64,000 bases of DNA, from positions 248,001 to 312,000 of the forward strand of contig CAJXQR010000002.1 in assembly GCA_913058345.1 (NCBI GenBank), in the 5' to 3' direction. A program made the translations under genes and the position numbers. Position 1 is the stretch's first letter; every line of letters starts with the position of its first letter. The notes beneath the pieces are model-generated. The model saw only the letters and a program-made list of their open reading frames with translations, was not told where the DNA came from and ran no database searches. This document shows positions 46,046-56,084 of this stretch, in pieces. Origin of the DNA: an uncultured Gammaproteobacteria bacterium (lineage in GTDB: Bacteria > Pseudomonadota > Gammaproteobacteria > Pseudomonadales > Porticoccaceae).

Positions 46046-46140
46046 TTAAATATCCTTTGTTTTAATTAGTGCCCTGTCGGCTCTTTTTTGTGGGCAAATA
46101 ATACCCGATTCAATTCACTAAACACTACTTTTGTCAGTTA

Positions 46141-46851
46141 TTACGACTCGCGGCGATAGAGCAAATCCCATACCCCGTGCCCCAGACGCTGTCCACGTTT
46201 TTCAAACTTAGTGATAGGTCGATAATCGGGTCTCGCTGAATACTCACTATCACCCGCTACATTAACAAAGCCTTTGACCTCACCCATAACCTCAAGCATG
46301 TATTCCGCGTAGGGCTGCCAGTCGGTCGCCATATGAAAATGGCCACCCATGGTGAGCTTTACACCAACTTTGTCAACAAAAGATGGGTTTACTATCCGAC
46401 GTTTATGATGCTTCTTTTTATGCCAGGGATCGGGAAAATAAAGCTGTACCCTATCCAGGCTTCCGTTGGGAATACAGTCATCCAAAACATCCATAGCGTC
46501 GGCAAGATAAACACGCAAATTGGATAAACCCTGCTCGGCAGCGCAATTCACTAGGCGCCCAGCACCGGGAGGATAAACTTCAATACCGACGAAGTTCTTA
46601 TCGGGCTCATTTTCAGCCATCGCTAGCAATGAGTCACCCATACCAAAGCCTATTTCCAGCACCACCGGTGCTTCACGGCCAAAAACAACTGCCCAGCTAT
46701 CGACGGATCCGTCGAACAAACTCAGGCGAAAATTTGGCCAGTGCTGTTCAAGCGCTCGCTGTTGACCCTCCGTCATACGGCCACTGCGCAAAACATAGCT
46801 ACGAATAGATTTTTTCTTGTACTCGGGTCGAAAACTTACCATTTCAGTCAT
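46141..46851 (-). CDS. trmB: tRNA (guanine-N7-)-methyltransferase
   Basis: SAM-dependent enzyme that makes m7G46 in tRNA. The 236-residue protein has the SAM motif [15 protein letters not shown] near residue 70, an acidic EVYPPG, and the family signature [15 protein letters not shown] near 141, with a C-terminal [17 protein letters not shown]. It lies two bases after the DUF423 gene stop, so the two are probably co-transcribed. Confidence 0.95.
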   Translation of the reverse strand: MTEMVSFRPEYKKKSIRSYVLRSGRMTEGQQRALEQHWPNFRLSLFDGSVDSWAVVFGREAPVVLEIGFGMGDSLLAMAENEPDKNFVGIEVYPPGAGRLVNCAAEQGLSNLRVYLADAMDVLDDCIPNGSLDRVQLYFPDPWHKKKHHKRRIVNPSFVDKVGVKLTMGGHFHMATDWQPYAEYMLEVMGEVKGFVNVAGDSEYSARPDYRPITKFEKRGQRLGHGVWDLLYRRES

Positions 46852-46853
46852 GC

Positions 46854-47261
46854 TTACGTTCGCCGCCTAAAGTGACAAACCGCCAAGCTAATCCAGCCAA
46901 GCAGGAAAAACACCCCGCCTATCGGCACACACATACCGAGCCAGCTTTGCTGGGTCAATGCGAGAAGGTAGAGGCTACCGCTAAAGAACACCATTCCCAG
47001 TATAAATAAACAGGCTGCCCCCACGGCCCAACGCACAGCGTGGGGTCTGTCCTCACAGCCCGAAGCGAAGAAGGCACAGACCAGTAAACCAACAACGTGA
47101 AACATTTGGTAGCGCACACCGGTATGCCAGAACTGCATGGCTTCGGGGGCAATCAAGCTTTTTAGGCCGTGGGCACCAAAAGCACCAAGGGCAACAACCA
47201 AGAAACCGTTAATTACCACTAGCAGCGGCAACGAACGATTAGCGATAGAGTTTGAACTCAC
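46854..47261 (-). CDS. DUF423 (YgdD-like) inner-membrane protein
   Basis: This small 135-residue membrane protein has four hydrophobic segments. The DUF423 hallmark is [15 protein letters not shown] near residue 22, followed by [15 protein letters not shown] and a final [13 protein letters not shown]. Its function is unknown. The rpoH terminator lies upstream. Confidence 0.9.
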   Translation of the reverse strand: MSSNSIANRSLPLLVVINGFLVVALGAFGAHGLKSLIAPEAMQFWHTGVRYQMFHVVGLLVCAFFASGCEDRPHAVRWAVGAACLFILGMVFFSGSLYLLALTQQSWLGMCVPIGGVFFLLGWISLAVCHFRRRT

Positions 47262-47313
47262 TTTGAGTCACCAAATAGACAAGGGGGGAAACTGACCACG
47301 CTGGCGATGCGCT

Positions 47314-47344
47314 TAAAAAAACCGCGAATTTCGCGGTTTTTTTT
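47314..47344 (-). terminator. Rho-independent terminator of rpoH
   Basis: CCGCGAA and TTCGCGG form a perfect stem flanked by A7 and T8, an ideal intrinsic terminator that can work on either strand. It follows rpoH and precedes the DUF423 gene, both on the minus strand. Confidence 0.9.
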
Positions 47345-47378
47345 AAGCTGTAAGCCTTCAGGTGCGGCCTGAAAGAGT

Positions 47379-48233
47379 TCAAGCCTCAAGAAAAGTACGA
47401 ACCTTTTTCATGGCATTTTGCTCGAGCTGGCGAATGCGTTCTGCTGAGACATCGTAAACTGCGGCCAGATCGTGCAACGTTGCTTTTGAGTCGCTCAACC
47501 AACGCTGGCGAAGAATATCCTGACTACGTTCATCCAGCTCGCCGAGAGCAGTGGCCAGACGGGTCTCGCTGTCACTTTCCCAATCGGCATCTTCAACTAA
47601 CAGAGCCGGGTCAGCCTCACGATCTTCGAGGTAAAGAGCCGGTGCCTGGTAGCTGCTCTCATCATCGTCATCGGCGGAGGCATCAAAACCTGCATCTCGA
47701 GCGGAAAGCCGTTTTTCCATCTCACGCACATGCTTAACTTCTACGCCGAGGTCTTCGGCAATAGCTTTGGCTTCATCCCCGGTCAACCAGGCCAGACGCT
47801 TTTTAGCGCCGCGAAGGTTAAAAAACAACTTGCGCTGAGCCTTGGTAGTCGCAACTTTAACAATGCGCCAATTGCGTAACACAAACTCGTGAATTTCAGC
47901 CTTAATCCAGTGCACAGCAAAAGAAATCAAACGCACACCCTTCTCGGGATTAAAGCGCTTCACCGCCTTCATCAAACCAACATTGCCTTCTTGAATGATG
48001 TCTGCCAGAGGCAAGCCATAGCCATTATAAGAACGAGCAATATGCACCACAAAGCGCAAGTGGGCCATAATCAACTGGCGCGCACTATCGACGTCATCCT
48101 CAAAATACAGGCGCTCGGCAAGCGCTTTCTCTTCCTCAGCGGAAAGAATCGCAATCGTGCTTACACCTTGCATATAGGCGCCGAGATTACCCCCGGGAGC
48201 CATCCATTGAATAGATTGAAGACTCGTGCTCAT
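47379..48233 (-). CDS. rpoH: Heat-shock sigma factor RpoH (sigma-32)
   Basis: Alternative sigma factor that directs RNA polymerase to heat-shock promoters. The 284-residue length matches E. coli RpoH. Region 2 reads [32 protein letters not shown], and the RpoH box QRKLFFNLR near residue 133 is diagnostic. Region 4 ends with [21 protein letters not shown] precedes the ATG. It lies downstream of ftsX as in E. coli, with its own sigma-E-like promoter in the 96-base gap. Confidence 0.97.
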   Translation of the reverse strand: MSTSLQSIQWMAPGGNLGAYMQGVSTIAILSAEEEKALAERLYFEDDVDSARQLIMAHLRFVVHIARSYNGYGLPLADIIQEGNVGLMKAVKRFNPEKGVRLISFAVHWIKAEIHEFVLRNWRIVKVATTKAQRKLFFNLRGAKKRLAWLTGDEAKAIAEDLGVEVKHVREMEKRLSARDAGFDASADDDDESSYQAPALYLEDREADPALLVEDADWESDSETRLATALGELDERSQDILRQRWLSDSKATLHDLAAVYDVSAERIRQLEQNAMKKVRTFLEA

Positions 48234-48275
48234 AACGACCTCTTGAAATCAGGGATGTAGTTTAACACTCAAAAG

Positions 48276-48302
48276 TTAGATGGGAACAGGCCATAAAAGT
48301 TC
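48276..48302 (-). promoter_or_regulatory. Sigma-E-like promoter of rpoH
   Basis: On the minus strand GAACTT and TCTAA are separated by exactly 16 bases. This is the geometry of the E. coli rpoH P3 promoter (GAACTT, 16 bases, TCTGA). Transcription would start roughly 40 bases before the rpoH ATG. No rpoE gene is in the window. Confidence 0.6.
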
Positions 48303-48305
48303 ATT

Positions 48306-48332
48306 TGATTGGCTGTTTTGTTTAGCCAATCA
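48306..48332 (-). other. Hairpin at the end of ftsX
   Basis: TGATTGGCT and AGCCAATCA form a perfect 9-bp stem around a 9-base loop, starting at the ftsX stop codon. There is no U-tract, so it may be an RNA-stability or attenuating hairpin between ftsX and rpoH rather than a strong terminator. Confidence 0.45.
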
Positions 48333-49310
48333 CGGTTCGAGCTGGGCAATATGCCGACCCACCGCAAGCGCTGCACCAACCAGGCCGAGAATGCCCCCAA
48401 GAACAATTATCAGCAGCATACCATCAAGACCGATATTCTTCAGCGCGAAATCACTTTGGTAAAGAGCCGCCAGACGAGTGACCGTTGCGCCCAGCCAAAA
48501 CTGGGCAACCATCACCCCCAGCCAGGCAATCAATCCGCCGAACATGCCGTACCAAAGCCCTGTGTAGAGAAAGGGCCGGCGCACAAAGCCATTAGTGCCG
48601 CCCACCAGTTTCACTACCAGAATTTCTTCACGACGATTTTCTATAGCAAGACGAATCGTATTACCAACCACCAGCAAAACACCCAATGATAACGCCCCGC
48701 CCAGCAACACGGTAATTTGCCGACCGATATCAAGTATTTGCTGCATCCGCTGTAACCATTTCATATCGAGCTGCACCTCCTCCACCAGAGGCTGTTGCGT
48801 CAGGGTTTTCACCAATTGCTCGACCCGAGGCACATCGGCTTCAATAGCAGCAGTCGGCACCACAAGTAACACCGGCGGTAGAGGATTATCGTCGAGGTGA
48901 GTCAAAGCCTCACCAAAGCCCGCACTACCTTGTAATGCATCAAGGGCCTCGCTCGGAGAAATATAGTGTATTTCCGCTAACTCATCGTTTGACTCGAGTT
49001 CCTTGATCAAACCTTCAATGGCCTTATCTTTGGCGCCCTTTTTCAGGAATAAAGTCATCTGTGCACTGCTGTCCCAACTGCCACTGAGCTGTTGCAGGCT
49101 CGACACGCCGACGTAGAGCATAGACGGCAGTGCAAGAGCAATAGCGACAACCAGCATTGTCATTACACTTTGCAGGGGTTCGCCACGCATACGGTGGAAG
49201 CTTTCAGCGGCATTCTTACGGTGATTATAAAAATAAGCGCGCACAACCGAGATCAGGCCACGGCGCTTTTCCACCGCACCACTGCGACGCGACTGCGATG
49301 GCGTCTCCAT
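48330..49310 (-). CDS. ftsX: Cell division protein FtsX
   Basis: Inner-membrane partner of FtsE in the divisome, which activates murein hydrolases. I took the ATG seven bases after the ftsE stop, giving 326 residues; a frame 16 codons longer overlaps ftsE by 41 bases. There are four membrane segments: one near residue 47-68 (MTMLVVAIALALPSMLYVG), then a large periplasmic loop, and three in the C-terminal half (LLGGALSLGVLLVVGN and two more). The signature RREEILVVKLVGGTNGFVRRPFLYTG lies near 237. Confidence 0.9.
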   Translation of the reverse strand: METPSQSRRSGAVEKRRGLISVVRAYFYNHRKNAAESFHRMRGEPLQSVMTMLVVAIALALPSMLYVGVSSLQQLSGSWDSSAQMTLFLKKGAKDKAIEGLIKELESNDELAEIHYISPSEALDALQGSAGFGEALTHLDDNPLPPVLLVVPTAAIEADVPRVEQLVKTLTQQPLVEEVQLDMKWLQRMQQILDIGRQITVLLGGALSLGVLLVVGNTIRLAIENRREEILVVKLVGGTNGFVRRPFLYTGLWYGMFGGLIAWLGVMVAQFWLGATVTRLAALYQSDFALKNIGLDGMLLIIVLGGILGLVGAALAVGRHIAQLEP

Positions 49311-49317
49311 ACGCGTC

Positions 49318-49992
49318 TTATAGCGTGACAAGAGCGCCAGCCTCCGACAGTCGACCATGATCCAGGGTTAAGACTCTTTCGCCCATGGAGGAAATCAGCG
49401 CAACATCATGGGTGGCCACTAGCACACAAACACCGACGTTTCGAAAATCTTCAAACAGAGTCATAATTTCCGCCGATAACTCGGGGTCGAGGTTACCCGT
49501 CGGCTCATCCGCGAGCAGGATGCGCGGCGTGTGCACCACGGCTCGCGCAATGCCAATACGCTGTTGCTCACCGCCCGATAACTGCACGGGGTTAAGCTTT
49601 TCTTTGCTCAGTAAGCCCACCTTGTCGAGGGCGGCACGTACCCGCCGCTCAATGTCTCTGTGCTGTGCGCCAGAAACCTGCAGCGGCAGAGCCACATTAT
49701 CGAATACCGTGCGGTCAAACAGCAGTTGGTGGTTTTGAAAAACTACGCCGACACGCCGTCGATAATAAGGTATTTGGCTTTTGTGTAGGCGGTTGAGGTT
49801 TTTACCATTGACCCGTAGTTGACCACCAGACGGTCGCTCCATCAACATAATCAGCTTTAACAAAGTGCTCTTACCCGCACCGGAGTGGCCGGTGAGAAAA
49901 GCCATTTCCCCCGCATCGAGTACAAAACTTACCTGGCTCAGCGCTTCGTGGCCGTCCGGATAGCGCTTGCTGACATTCTCAAATTCAATCAT
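49318..49992 (-). CDS. ftsE: Cell division ATP-binding protein FtsE
   Basis: ABC-type ATPase of the FtsEX complex. The 224-residue protein has Walker [10 protein letters not shown] near residue 36, the Q-loop in VVFQNHQLL, the signature [15 protein letters not shown] near 137, Walker [16 protein letters not shown], and the switch His in ATHD. Its ATG overlaps the ftsY stop by four bases. Confidence 0.96.
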   Translation of the reverse strand: MIEFENVSKRYPDGHEALSQVSFVLDAGEMAFLTGHSGAGKSTLLKLIMLMERPSGGQLRVNGKNLNRLHKSQIPYYRRRVGVVFQNHQLLFDRTVFDNVALPLQVSGAQHRDIERRVRAALDKVGLLSKEKLNPVQLSGGEQQRIGIARAVVHTPRILLADEPTGNLDPELSAEIMTLFEDFRNVGVCVLVATHDVALISSMGERVLTLDHGRLSEAGALVTL

Positions 49993-51347
49993 AGGCCATG
50001 GTCAACATCCGACAATATCGCCTTAACGTAGTCTTCGGCGCGAAATACCTGGAGATCGTCAACACCTTCACCCAAACCCACATAGCGCAAGGGCACACTG
50101 AAACGCCGACACAAGGCAAAAGCTACACCGCCCTTGGCGGTGCCATCAAGCTTGGTCAAAGCCAGACCGGTAACACCCACTGCCTGATTAAACTCCGCCA
50201 TTTGGTTGAGGGCATTTTGACCGGTGCCCGCATCCAGTACCAGCAGCACTTCATGCGGTGAGGTTTCATCCAGCTTGGCCATCACTCGTTTGACCTTCTC
50301 AAGCTCTTCCATCAGGTTAGATTTAGTGTGCAAACGCCCCGCCGTATCAGCAATCAATACGTCGATATTTTTGGCTCTGGCCGATTCAACTGCATCGTAA
50401 ATCACTGAGGCGCTATCGGCACCCGTATGCTGGGCCACGACCTGTACATTGTTGCGCTCACCCCAAACCTGTAGCTGCTCCACGGCCGCCGCACGAAAAG
50501 TGTCGCCGGCAGCGAGCATGACCGAGCGACCCTCGCGCTGAAAGCGCTGCGCCAATTTGCCAATGGTGGTGGTTTTGCCCACGCCATTCACGCCAACCAC
50601 TAATAACACAAAAGGTTGCTTGCCGGAGACATCAAGAGCTTGCTCGCAGGGGCTGACGATATCGAGTAGCACCCGGTGTAGCTCGGCTTTAAGGGTATCG
50701 CTATCATTGAGCTCACCTCTCTTCACCCGGCCCGTCAGCTCACTGATAATTTCGCTAGTGACATCAACACCGGTATCGGCCATCAGCAGTAAAGTTTCAA
50801 GCTCCTCAAGCAACTCGTCGCTAATTTCCTTACGGCCAAGGAAAAAAGCACCCAGACCAGCACTTGTGCGTGAGAGGGCACGACTAAAGCGATTCGGGCG
50901 CTTTTTCTTCTCAGTTTTTTTATCCTTCGATGGGGTCGAGGATTCTTCATGTACTTCAACTCGAGATTCATCGTTGATGTTATCAGACGCCGGTTCTTTG
51001 ACAGTCGCAGCGGATGGCACGGCCGAAGCAGCTTCAAGCGTACTTGGCACAGGGACTTCGACAGACAAGGGCTCAGCAGACAATGCTTTAGCAGGACGCT
51101 CGAGCTCAGTGGATACCACGGGCTCAGCCGGAGCCACGGGGGGCACAGCATTGGCGTTTGCCTCTAGTTCAGGCGACTCGGGCATCTTGAGCGAGTCTGG
51201 CAATTCTTCTACGGGTGTTTTAACTTCCGCATCCTGCGCTTGTTCTGCGGCTGGCTGTGCCGACTCATCAGCCTTATTTTTACGTCGCCAACGGGAAAAC
51301 AAGCCCCGTTTTTCAGTGTTTGGCGATGACTTTTGTTCAGAGGACAT
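49989..51347 (-). CDS. ftsY: Signal recognition particle receptor FtsY
   Basis: GTPase that docks SRP-ribosome complexes at the membrane. The 452-residue protein begins with a short basic helix (KRGLFSRWRRKNK) and a ~150-residue acidic, Ala/Pro/Glu-rich A domain, then the N domain and the G domain. G motifs are GVNGVGKTTTIGKLA near residue 251, DTFRAAAVEQLQ near 283, DTAGRLHTKSNLMEEL near 337 and TKLDGTAKGG near 400. It is first in the ftsY-E-X-rpoH series and divergent from rsmD. Confidence 0.96.
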   Translation of the reverse strand: MSSEQKSSPNTEKRGLFSRWRRKNKADESAQPAAEQAQDAEVKTPVEELPDSLKMPESPELEANANAVPPVAPAEPVVSTELERPAKALSAEPLSVEVPVPSTLEAASAVPSAATVKEPASDNINDESRVEVHEESSTPSKDKKTEKKKRPNRFSRALSRTSAGLGAFFLGRKEISDELLEELETLLLMADTGVDVTSEIISELTGRVKRGELNDSDTLKAELHRVLLDIVSPCEQALDVSGKQPFVLLVVGVNGVGKTTTIGKLAQRFQREGRSVMLAAGDTFRAAAVEQLQVWGERNNVQVVAQHTGADSASVIYDAVESARAKNIDVLIADTAGRLHTKSNLMEELEKVKRVMAKLDETSPHEVLLVLDAGTGQNALNQMAEFNQAVGVTGLALTKLDGTAKGGVAFALCRRFSVPLRYVGLGEGVDDLQVFRAEDYVKAILSDVDHGL

Positions 51348-51416
51348 TGCGAATTTTCCCGGTACTACGACAAGCTGTGTATCCTAGCATTTTTACCGTC
51401 AATCAGGAGCAGTCGA

Positions 51417-52022
51417 TTGCCACGCAAACCGACGAATAAGCAAACCAGCGGCCAGTTGCGCATCATTGCCGGCCAGTGTCGTGGGCGGCGCATTAGCTTC
51501 CCACCCGTCGCCGGCCTACGCCCCACCGGCGATCGCCTGCGGGAAACATTATTTAACTGGCTGACAGCAGAACTACACGGCGCCCGTTGTCTCGATCTGT
51601 TTGCCGGCTCTGGCGCACTAGGCCTGGAAGCCGCATCGCGTGGCGCAAGCGAAACGATTTTACTCGAGCTGAACCGTACGGCTGCTCAGGCCCTGGAGAA
51701 AAACATCAACACACTCGGCTTAGAATCCGCCAGGGTATTGAACACTAACGCTCTCAACTGGTTGCAGCAAAATATCAGTGGGGCAAAACCCTTTGATATT
51801 CTTTTCCTCGATCCGCCTTTTCACTCAACCTTATTAGACGACGCTATCACGACTCTAACCCAGCAGAGTACTTTACTTGCACGAGAAGCGATGATTTACA
51901 TTGAGGCTCCTGCTCGTCACCCATTGGGTTTTGTGCCCGATAACTGGCAACTACACCGCCATAAAACAATGGGCGATGTCACTGGTTATTTGTACCGTCG
52001 TTGTAGAAGCCCAGATTATTGA
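51417..52022 (+). CDS. rsmD: 16S rRNA (guanine966-N2)-methyltransferase
   Basis: SAM-dependent methyltransferase acting on 16S rRNA G966. I chose a TTG start because AGGAG lies seven bases upstream and the next residues (PRKPTNKQTSGQLRIIAGQCRGR) fit the family; the longer ATG-started frame runs into ftsY. The SAM motif LDLFAGSGALGLEAASRGA is near residue 59, and the catalytic LFLDPPF motif near 127. It is divergent from ftsY and upstream of coaD, as in many gammaproteobacteria. Confidence 0.92.
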   Translation: MPRKPTNKQTSGQLRIIAGQCRGRRISFPPVAGLRPTGDRLRETLFNWLTAELHGARCLDLFAGSGALGLEAASRGASETILLELNRTAAQALEKNINTLGLESARVLNTNALNWLQQNISGAKPFDILFLDPPFHSTLLDDAITTLTQQSTLLAREAMIYIEAPARHPLGFVPDNWQLHRHKTMGDVTGYLYRRCRSPDY

Positions 52023-52027
52023 GCTAG

Positions 52028-52549
<522 letters not shown>

Positions 52550-52565
52550 GCACGCGAACAAGCGA

Positions 52566-53381
52566 CTAACGCTGACAGTTGGGGCAGTACACCGTGCTGC
52601 GCTGCCCCAGACGTACTTCCTTCAAGGTTGTCGAACATTTCACACAAGCCTGTCCACCGCGGCCATAAACCTGTAACTCCTGTTTAAAATAGCCAGGCTT
52701 GCCGTCACCACCGACAAAATCGCGTAGCGTGGTACCGCCTTGCTGGATTGCCGCTGCCAGTACTTCACGCACGATCACTGAGAGCCGCGCATAACGATTT
52801 AGAGAAATGCGGTTCGCTTTACGCAGGGGGTGTATGCCGCTGCGAAACAAGGCTTCATTGGCGTAAATGTTACCCACACCGACAACGATTTTACTGTCCA
52901 TCAAAAAGCTTTTTACGGCCAGGCTTTTGCGCCGTGAGCACTGATAGAGATAATCATCACTGAAAAGATCACCCAGTGGTTCTGGGCCTAGGCTAGCCAG
53001 TAGCGGGTGTTCAAAGGGTTCGCCCTCTACCCAGAGAATACAACCGAAGCGTCGCGGGTCGTTGTAACGCAGTATCCAGCCACTTTCGAGGACAATATCA
53101 ACGTGGTCGTGCTTACTTACCGCCTTGCCCTCAGCTGCAAGACTCAAACTGCCCGACATACCAAGATGTATCATCAAGTGTCCGTGGGGGAATGTCAGCA
53201 ACAGGTATTTACCGCGCCGATTCACCGCCTCAACACGTGCTTTGAGCAATAAACCCGGCAAATTTTGCGGTATTGGCCAGCGTAGAGACGCCTGTCGCAC
53301 CACGACTTTCTGTATTTTTTGTTTCAGCAAATAGGGGCGAATGCCCCGCAGAGTGGTCTCTACCTCAGGCAGTTCGGGCAT
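52566..53381 (-). CDS. mutM: Formamidopyrimidine-DNA glycosylase
   Basis: Base-excision repair glycosylase/AP lyase that removes 8-oxoguanine. The 271-residue protein has the N-terminal PELPEVET with the catalytic Pro and Glu exposed after Met removal, the Lys in GRGKYLLL near 58-type segment ([11 protein letters not shown]), the helix-two-turn-helix NIYANEALF near 175, and a C-terminal zinc finger with CVKC and CPNC. It is convergent with coaD. Confidence 0.97.
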   Translation of the reverse strand: MPELPEVETTLRGIRPYLLKQKIQKVVVRQASLRWPIPQNLPGLLLKARVEAVNRRGKYLLLTFPHGHLMIHLGMSGSLSLAAEGKAVSKHDHVDIVLESGWILRYNDPRRFGCILWVEGEPFEHPLLASLGPEPLGDLFSDDYLYQCSRRKSLAVKSFLMDSKIVVGVGNIYANEALFRSGIHPLRKANRISLNRYARLSVIVREVLAAAIQQGGTTLRDFVGGDGKPGYFKQELQVYGRGGQACVKCSTTLKEVRLGQRSTVYCPNCQR

Positions 53382-53425
53382 AGCTATCGAGCATCAGGCA
53401 TTCAATCAATAGTTTCAACTGACAA

Positions 53426-53449
53426 TAAAAAGCCCGGCTATACCGGGCT
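53426..53449 (-). terminator. Rho-independent terminator after rpmG
   Basis: On the minus strand AGCCCGG-TATAG-CCGGGCT is a perfect 7-bp stem followed by TTTTT. It ends the rpmB-rpmG transcript ahead of mutM. Confidence 0.85.
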
Positions 53450-53478
53450 CTTGTCACTCACCAAAAGCCAATATCAGA

Positions 53479-53646
53479 CTATTTGATTTTCGCTTCTTTA
53501 TAAGCAACGTGCTGACGAACGACGGGATCGTATTTTTTGATCTCCATCTTCTCGGGCATAGTCCGCTTGTTCTTGCTGGTGGTGTAGTAGTGACCAGTGC
53601 CCGCAGTGGATACCAGCTTAATTAAATCTCGGTTTGACTTAGCCAT
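53479..53646 (-). CDS. rpmG: 50S ribosomal protein L33
   Basis: This 55-residue ribosomal protein, read directly from the bases, begins [19 protein letters not shown], continues with [20 protein letters not shown] and ends in AYKEAKIK. The length equals E. coli L33. It lacks the Cys pairs of zinc-binding L33 paralogues. AGGAG-type sequence (AAGGAGAAATAAC) precedes the ATG, 11 bases after the rpmB stop. Confidence 0.95.
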   Translation of the reverse strand: MAKSNRDLIKLVSTAGTGHYYTTSKNKRTMPEKMEIKKYDPVVRQHVAYKEAKIK

Positions 53647-53657
53647 GTTATTTCTCC

Positions 53658-53894
53658 TTAAACCTTGCCGCCATTGGCGCGAATATTGGCAATAACCTGC
53701 TCTACGCCGAGCTTGTCAATTATACGCATCCCTTTACTCGACACACGCAGTTTGACGAAGCGCTTCTCTGTTTCCACCCAAAAGCGATGGCTATGAAGAT
53801 TGGGCTCAAACCGGCGACGAGTCCTGTTTTTTGCATGGGATACGTTATTCCCGCTCATTGGACGCTTACCGGTGACCTGACACACTCTGGACAT
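53658..53894 (-). CDS. rpmB: 50S ribosomal protein L28
   Basis: This 78-residue ribosomal protein is the standard length from the ATG at [11 protein letters not shown]. Family features are [15 protein letters not shown] near residue 15 and [19 protein letters not shown] near 45. An in-frame extension upstream is leader sequence. GAGGCAAA precedes the ATG. Promoter and leader hairpins lie upstream. Confidence 0.96.
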   Translation of the reverse strand: MSRVCQVTGKRPMSGNNVSHAKNRTRRRFEPNLHSHRFWVETEKRFVKLRVSSKGMRIIDKLGVEQVIANIRANGGKV

Positions 53895-53936
53895 CTTTTT
53901 GCCTCTATCTATACTGAATAAACTGTTAATTTCTCG

Positions 53937-53986
53937 GGTCGTGACGACCAGCCCTACTACTCGATGTTTGCTTGTTCTAAACAAGC
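53937..53986 (-). promoter_or_regulatory. Paired hairpins in the rpmB leader
   Basis: Within the ~117-base leader there are two perfect short hairpins: GGTCGT-C-ACGACC (53937-53949) and GCTTGTT-TAG-AACAAGC (53970-53986). Neither is followed by a U-tract. They are candidates for a ribosomal-protein autoregulatory leader, or simple mRNA structure. Confidence 0.4.
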
Positions 53987-54017
53987 GGGAACAGTGTGCC
54001 GGTGAAAAGAGCCGTGC

Positions 54018-54046
54018 TTTATACCAGAGAGAGCCGGACGAATCAA
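54018..54046 (-). promoter_or_regulatory. Sigma-70 promoter of rpmB-rpmG
   Basis: On the minus strand TTGATT (4 of 6) and TATAAA (5 of 6) are 17 bases apart. The start would fall near 54011, about 117 bases before rpmB. Confidence 0.6.
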
Positions 54047-54077
54047 ATAAAATCTGTTTCCCGCACCCCGCGGGCGG

Positions 54078-54752
54078 CTATATCAGGCCCCGCTCGGCCA
54101 GGGAAATCTCCTCGTTCTGGCCGACAACGATATGGTCTAGCACCCGTATGTCAACCAGCTCTAGAGCATCTTTCAGTCGCCGGGTGATTTGCTCGTCATC
54201 TTGACTAGGCTCAGCAATACCAGACGGATGATTGTGGGAGAAAATGAGGGCAGCAGCATTCAGCTGCAAGGCTCTCTTCACCACTTCTCGAGGATAAACA
54301 CTGGCGCCATCAATCGTACCCTGAAATAACTCTTCACAGGCAATCAAGCGATGGCGAGTATCGAGAAACAGGCAAAGGAAAACCTCGCGCTGATAACCCT
54401 GGAAATGGGTACGCACAAACTGCCTGACCGTCTCGGCATTGGTAAAGACCTGTTCGCGACTCAGTTGCTCGCCCAGATGTCGCCGCCCCAGTTCGAGCAC
54501 CGACTGTAACTGCGCGAACTTGGCAGGACCTAATCCTTTTACGGCGCAGAAGGTCGCAAGATCCGCATTCAACAACGTGGAAATACTACCAAACTGGGTG
54601 AGCAAATCCCTCGCCAAACTAACAGCGGACTGACCCGCGATGCCGGTGCGTAAAAATATTGCCAGCAATTCCGCATCCGAAAGCGCTCTCGGCCCCTGGT
54701 TTATCAGCTTCTCTCGAGGGCGTTCCCCCTCTGGCCAGTGCTTAATAGTCAT
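54078..54752 (-). CDS. radC: RadC/JAB-domain protein
   Basis: This 224-residue protein has an N-terminal helix-hairpin-helix region ([16 protein letters not shown] near residue 68) and a C-terminal JAB/MPN metalloprotease-like domain with [19 protein letters not shown] near 135 and the metal site SHNHPSG near 173. The family was named for radiation sensitivity, but that link was withdrawn, and its role is unclear. The ATG with GGAAGG upstream was preferred over a start 13 codons earlier. It is divergent from coaBC, as in Pseudomonas and E. coli. Confidence 0.93.
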   Translation of the reverse strand: MTIKHWPEGERPREKLINQGPRALSDAELLAIFLRTGIAGQSAVSLARDLLTQFGSISTLLNADLATFCAVKGLGPAKFAQLQSVLELGRRHLGEQLSREQVFTNAETVRQFVRTHFQGYQREVFLCLFLDTRHRLIACEELFQGTIDGASVYPREVVKRALQLNAAALIFSHNHPSGIAEPSQDDEQITRRLKDALELVDIRVLDHIVVGQNEEISLAERGLI

Positions 54753-54832
54753 CGCAAACCTTCCTTGATTTCTTCGAAATTCCCTTGGCAAGTGTTATCT
54801 TAGCGGTATTTCTGAGTTTTAAAAGGATGGCT

Positions 54833-56050
54833 ATGGGCTCTCTCAACAATAAACGGGTTTTACTTGGTGTGACTGGAGGTATTGCCGCCTATAAAAGTGC
54901 TGAGTTAATCCGTTGTCTGCAAGGGGAGGGCGCGGAGGTGCGCGTTGTCATGACCCCTGCGGCAACCGAGTTCATCACCCCACTGACACTACAAGCACTC
55001 TCGGGAAATCCGGTGAGCCTTAAGCTGCTCGATACCGCCGCCGAAGCCGCCATGGGGCATATCGAACTGGCTCGCTGGGCCGACCTTATCCTTGTGGCCC
55101 CGGCCAGCGCCGATTTTATTGCCCGCCTGTGCCACGGTGAAGGCAATGATTTACTCAGCACCGTTTGTCTTGCTAGCCACAGTATGATCGCCGTCGCGCC
55201 AGCCATGAACAAGCACATGTGGGAAAATGCTGCGACACAACAAAATTTACAGTTATTGCGAGAGCACGCCATACACATTTTTGGCCCAGCCTCTGGCTAT
55301 CAGGCTTGTGGCGATAGAGGAGAGGGACGAATGGAAGCTCCCGCATCACTCTGCACAATGGCTAGCAATTTGTTTGTTTCGGGTTTGTTAAGTGGCAAAA
55401 AAATCGTTATTACAGCTGGCCCCACACGTGAAGCGCTCGACCCCGTGCGCTATATTTCCAATCACAGTTCCGGCAAAATGGGCTATGCCCTTGCGCAAGC
55501 CGCTGTAGCGGCTGGCGCGACCACTGTTCTCGTTAGTGGGCCGGTGCAACTTGAGCCACCAGAGCGCGTTAAAACCATCACCGTCGAATCGGCGGCAGAG
55601 ATGCTTAACGCTACCTTAAACGAAGTCGGTGGGGCTGATATCTTTATCGCGGCAGCCGCAGTTGCTGACTATAGACCCGCCAGCATCGCTGAACAAAAAA
55701 TCAAAAAGAATGACGACGACATGTTCCTACAACTCATTAAAAACCCAGACATCGTTGCAACGGTAGCCGCTCTACCCAAGCGACCGCTGACTGTCGGCTT
55801 TGCGGCCGAAACCGAAAACCTCGAGCACCATGCGACACTGAAGCTTCACAAGAAAAATCTCGACCTGGTGATTGCTAACGATGTGTCCGACGCTGAAATA
55901 GGGTTTAACAGTGACGATAACCGTGTTCTTCTGGTTCAGCCTAGCTCCAGTAAAGCACTGCCAACCATGAATAAACACCTGTTAGCTAACAAGCTGATTG
56001 AGCATATCGCCTCTCTGTTAGACACGCCACCAAAAATACCGCTGTCTTGA
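54833..56050 (+). CDS. coaBC: Bifunctional phosphopantothenoylcysteine decarboxylase/synthetase
   Basis: Makes 4'-phosphopantetheine in CoA synthesis: CoaB joins phosphopantothenate and cysteine, CoaC decarboxylates the product. I chose the second of two close ATGs since AAAAGG lies six bases before it. In 405 residues the CoaC half has GVTGGIAAYKSAEL near residue 10, PAMNKHMW near 120 and the catalytic ACGDRGEGRM near 160. The CoaB half has TAGPTREALDPVRYISNHSSG near 200 and AAAVADYRPA near 280. In Pseudomonas dut follows; here algC follows directly. Confidence 0.96.
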   Translation: MGSLNNKRVLLGVTGGIAAYKSAELIRCLQGEGAEVRVVMTPAATEFITPLTLQALSGNPVSLKLLDTAAEAAMGHIELARWADLILVAPASADFIARLCHGEGNDLLSTVCLASHSMIAVAPAMNKHMWENAATQQNLQLLREHAIHIFGPASGYQACGDRGEGRMEAPASLCTMASNLFVSGLLSGKKIVITAGPTREALDPVRYISNHSSGKMGYALAQAAVAAGATTVLVSGPVQLEPPERVKTITVESAAEMLNATLNEVGGADIFIAAAAVADYRPASIAEQKIKKNDDDMFLQLIKNPDIVATVAALPKRPLTVGFAAETENLEHHATLKLHKKNLDLVIANDVSDAEIGFNSDDNRVLLVQPSSSKALPTMNKHLLANKLIEHIASLLDTPPKIPLS

Positions 56051-56084
56051 GACAAGCAGATATTTTTATCACATAAGGGTGATT

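Noticed and set aside
50557-51387. A 276-codon Ser/Thr-rich open frame opposite ftsY
   Set aside because: It arises from the low-complexity Ala/Glu/Pro codons of the FtsY acidic domain read in reverse; no homology or start signal.
54058-54072. CCCGC...GCGGG at the end of radC as a terminator
   Set aside because: The stem is only five bases, it overlaps radC coding sequence and lacks a U-tract.
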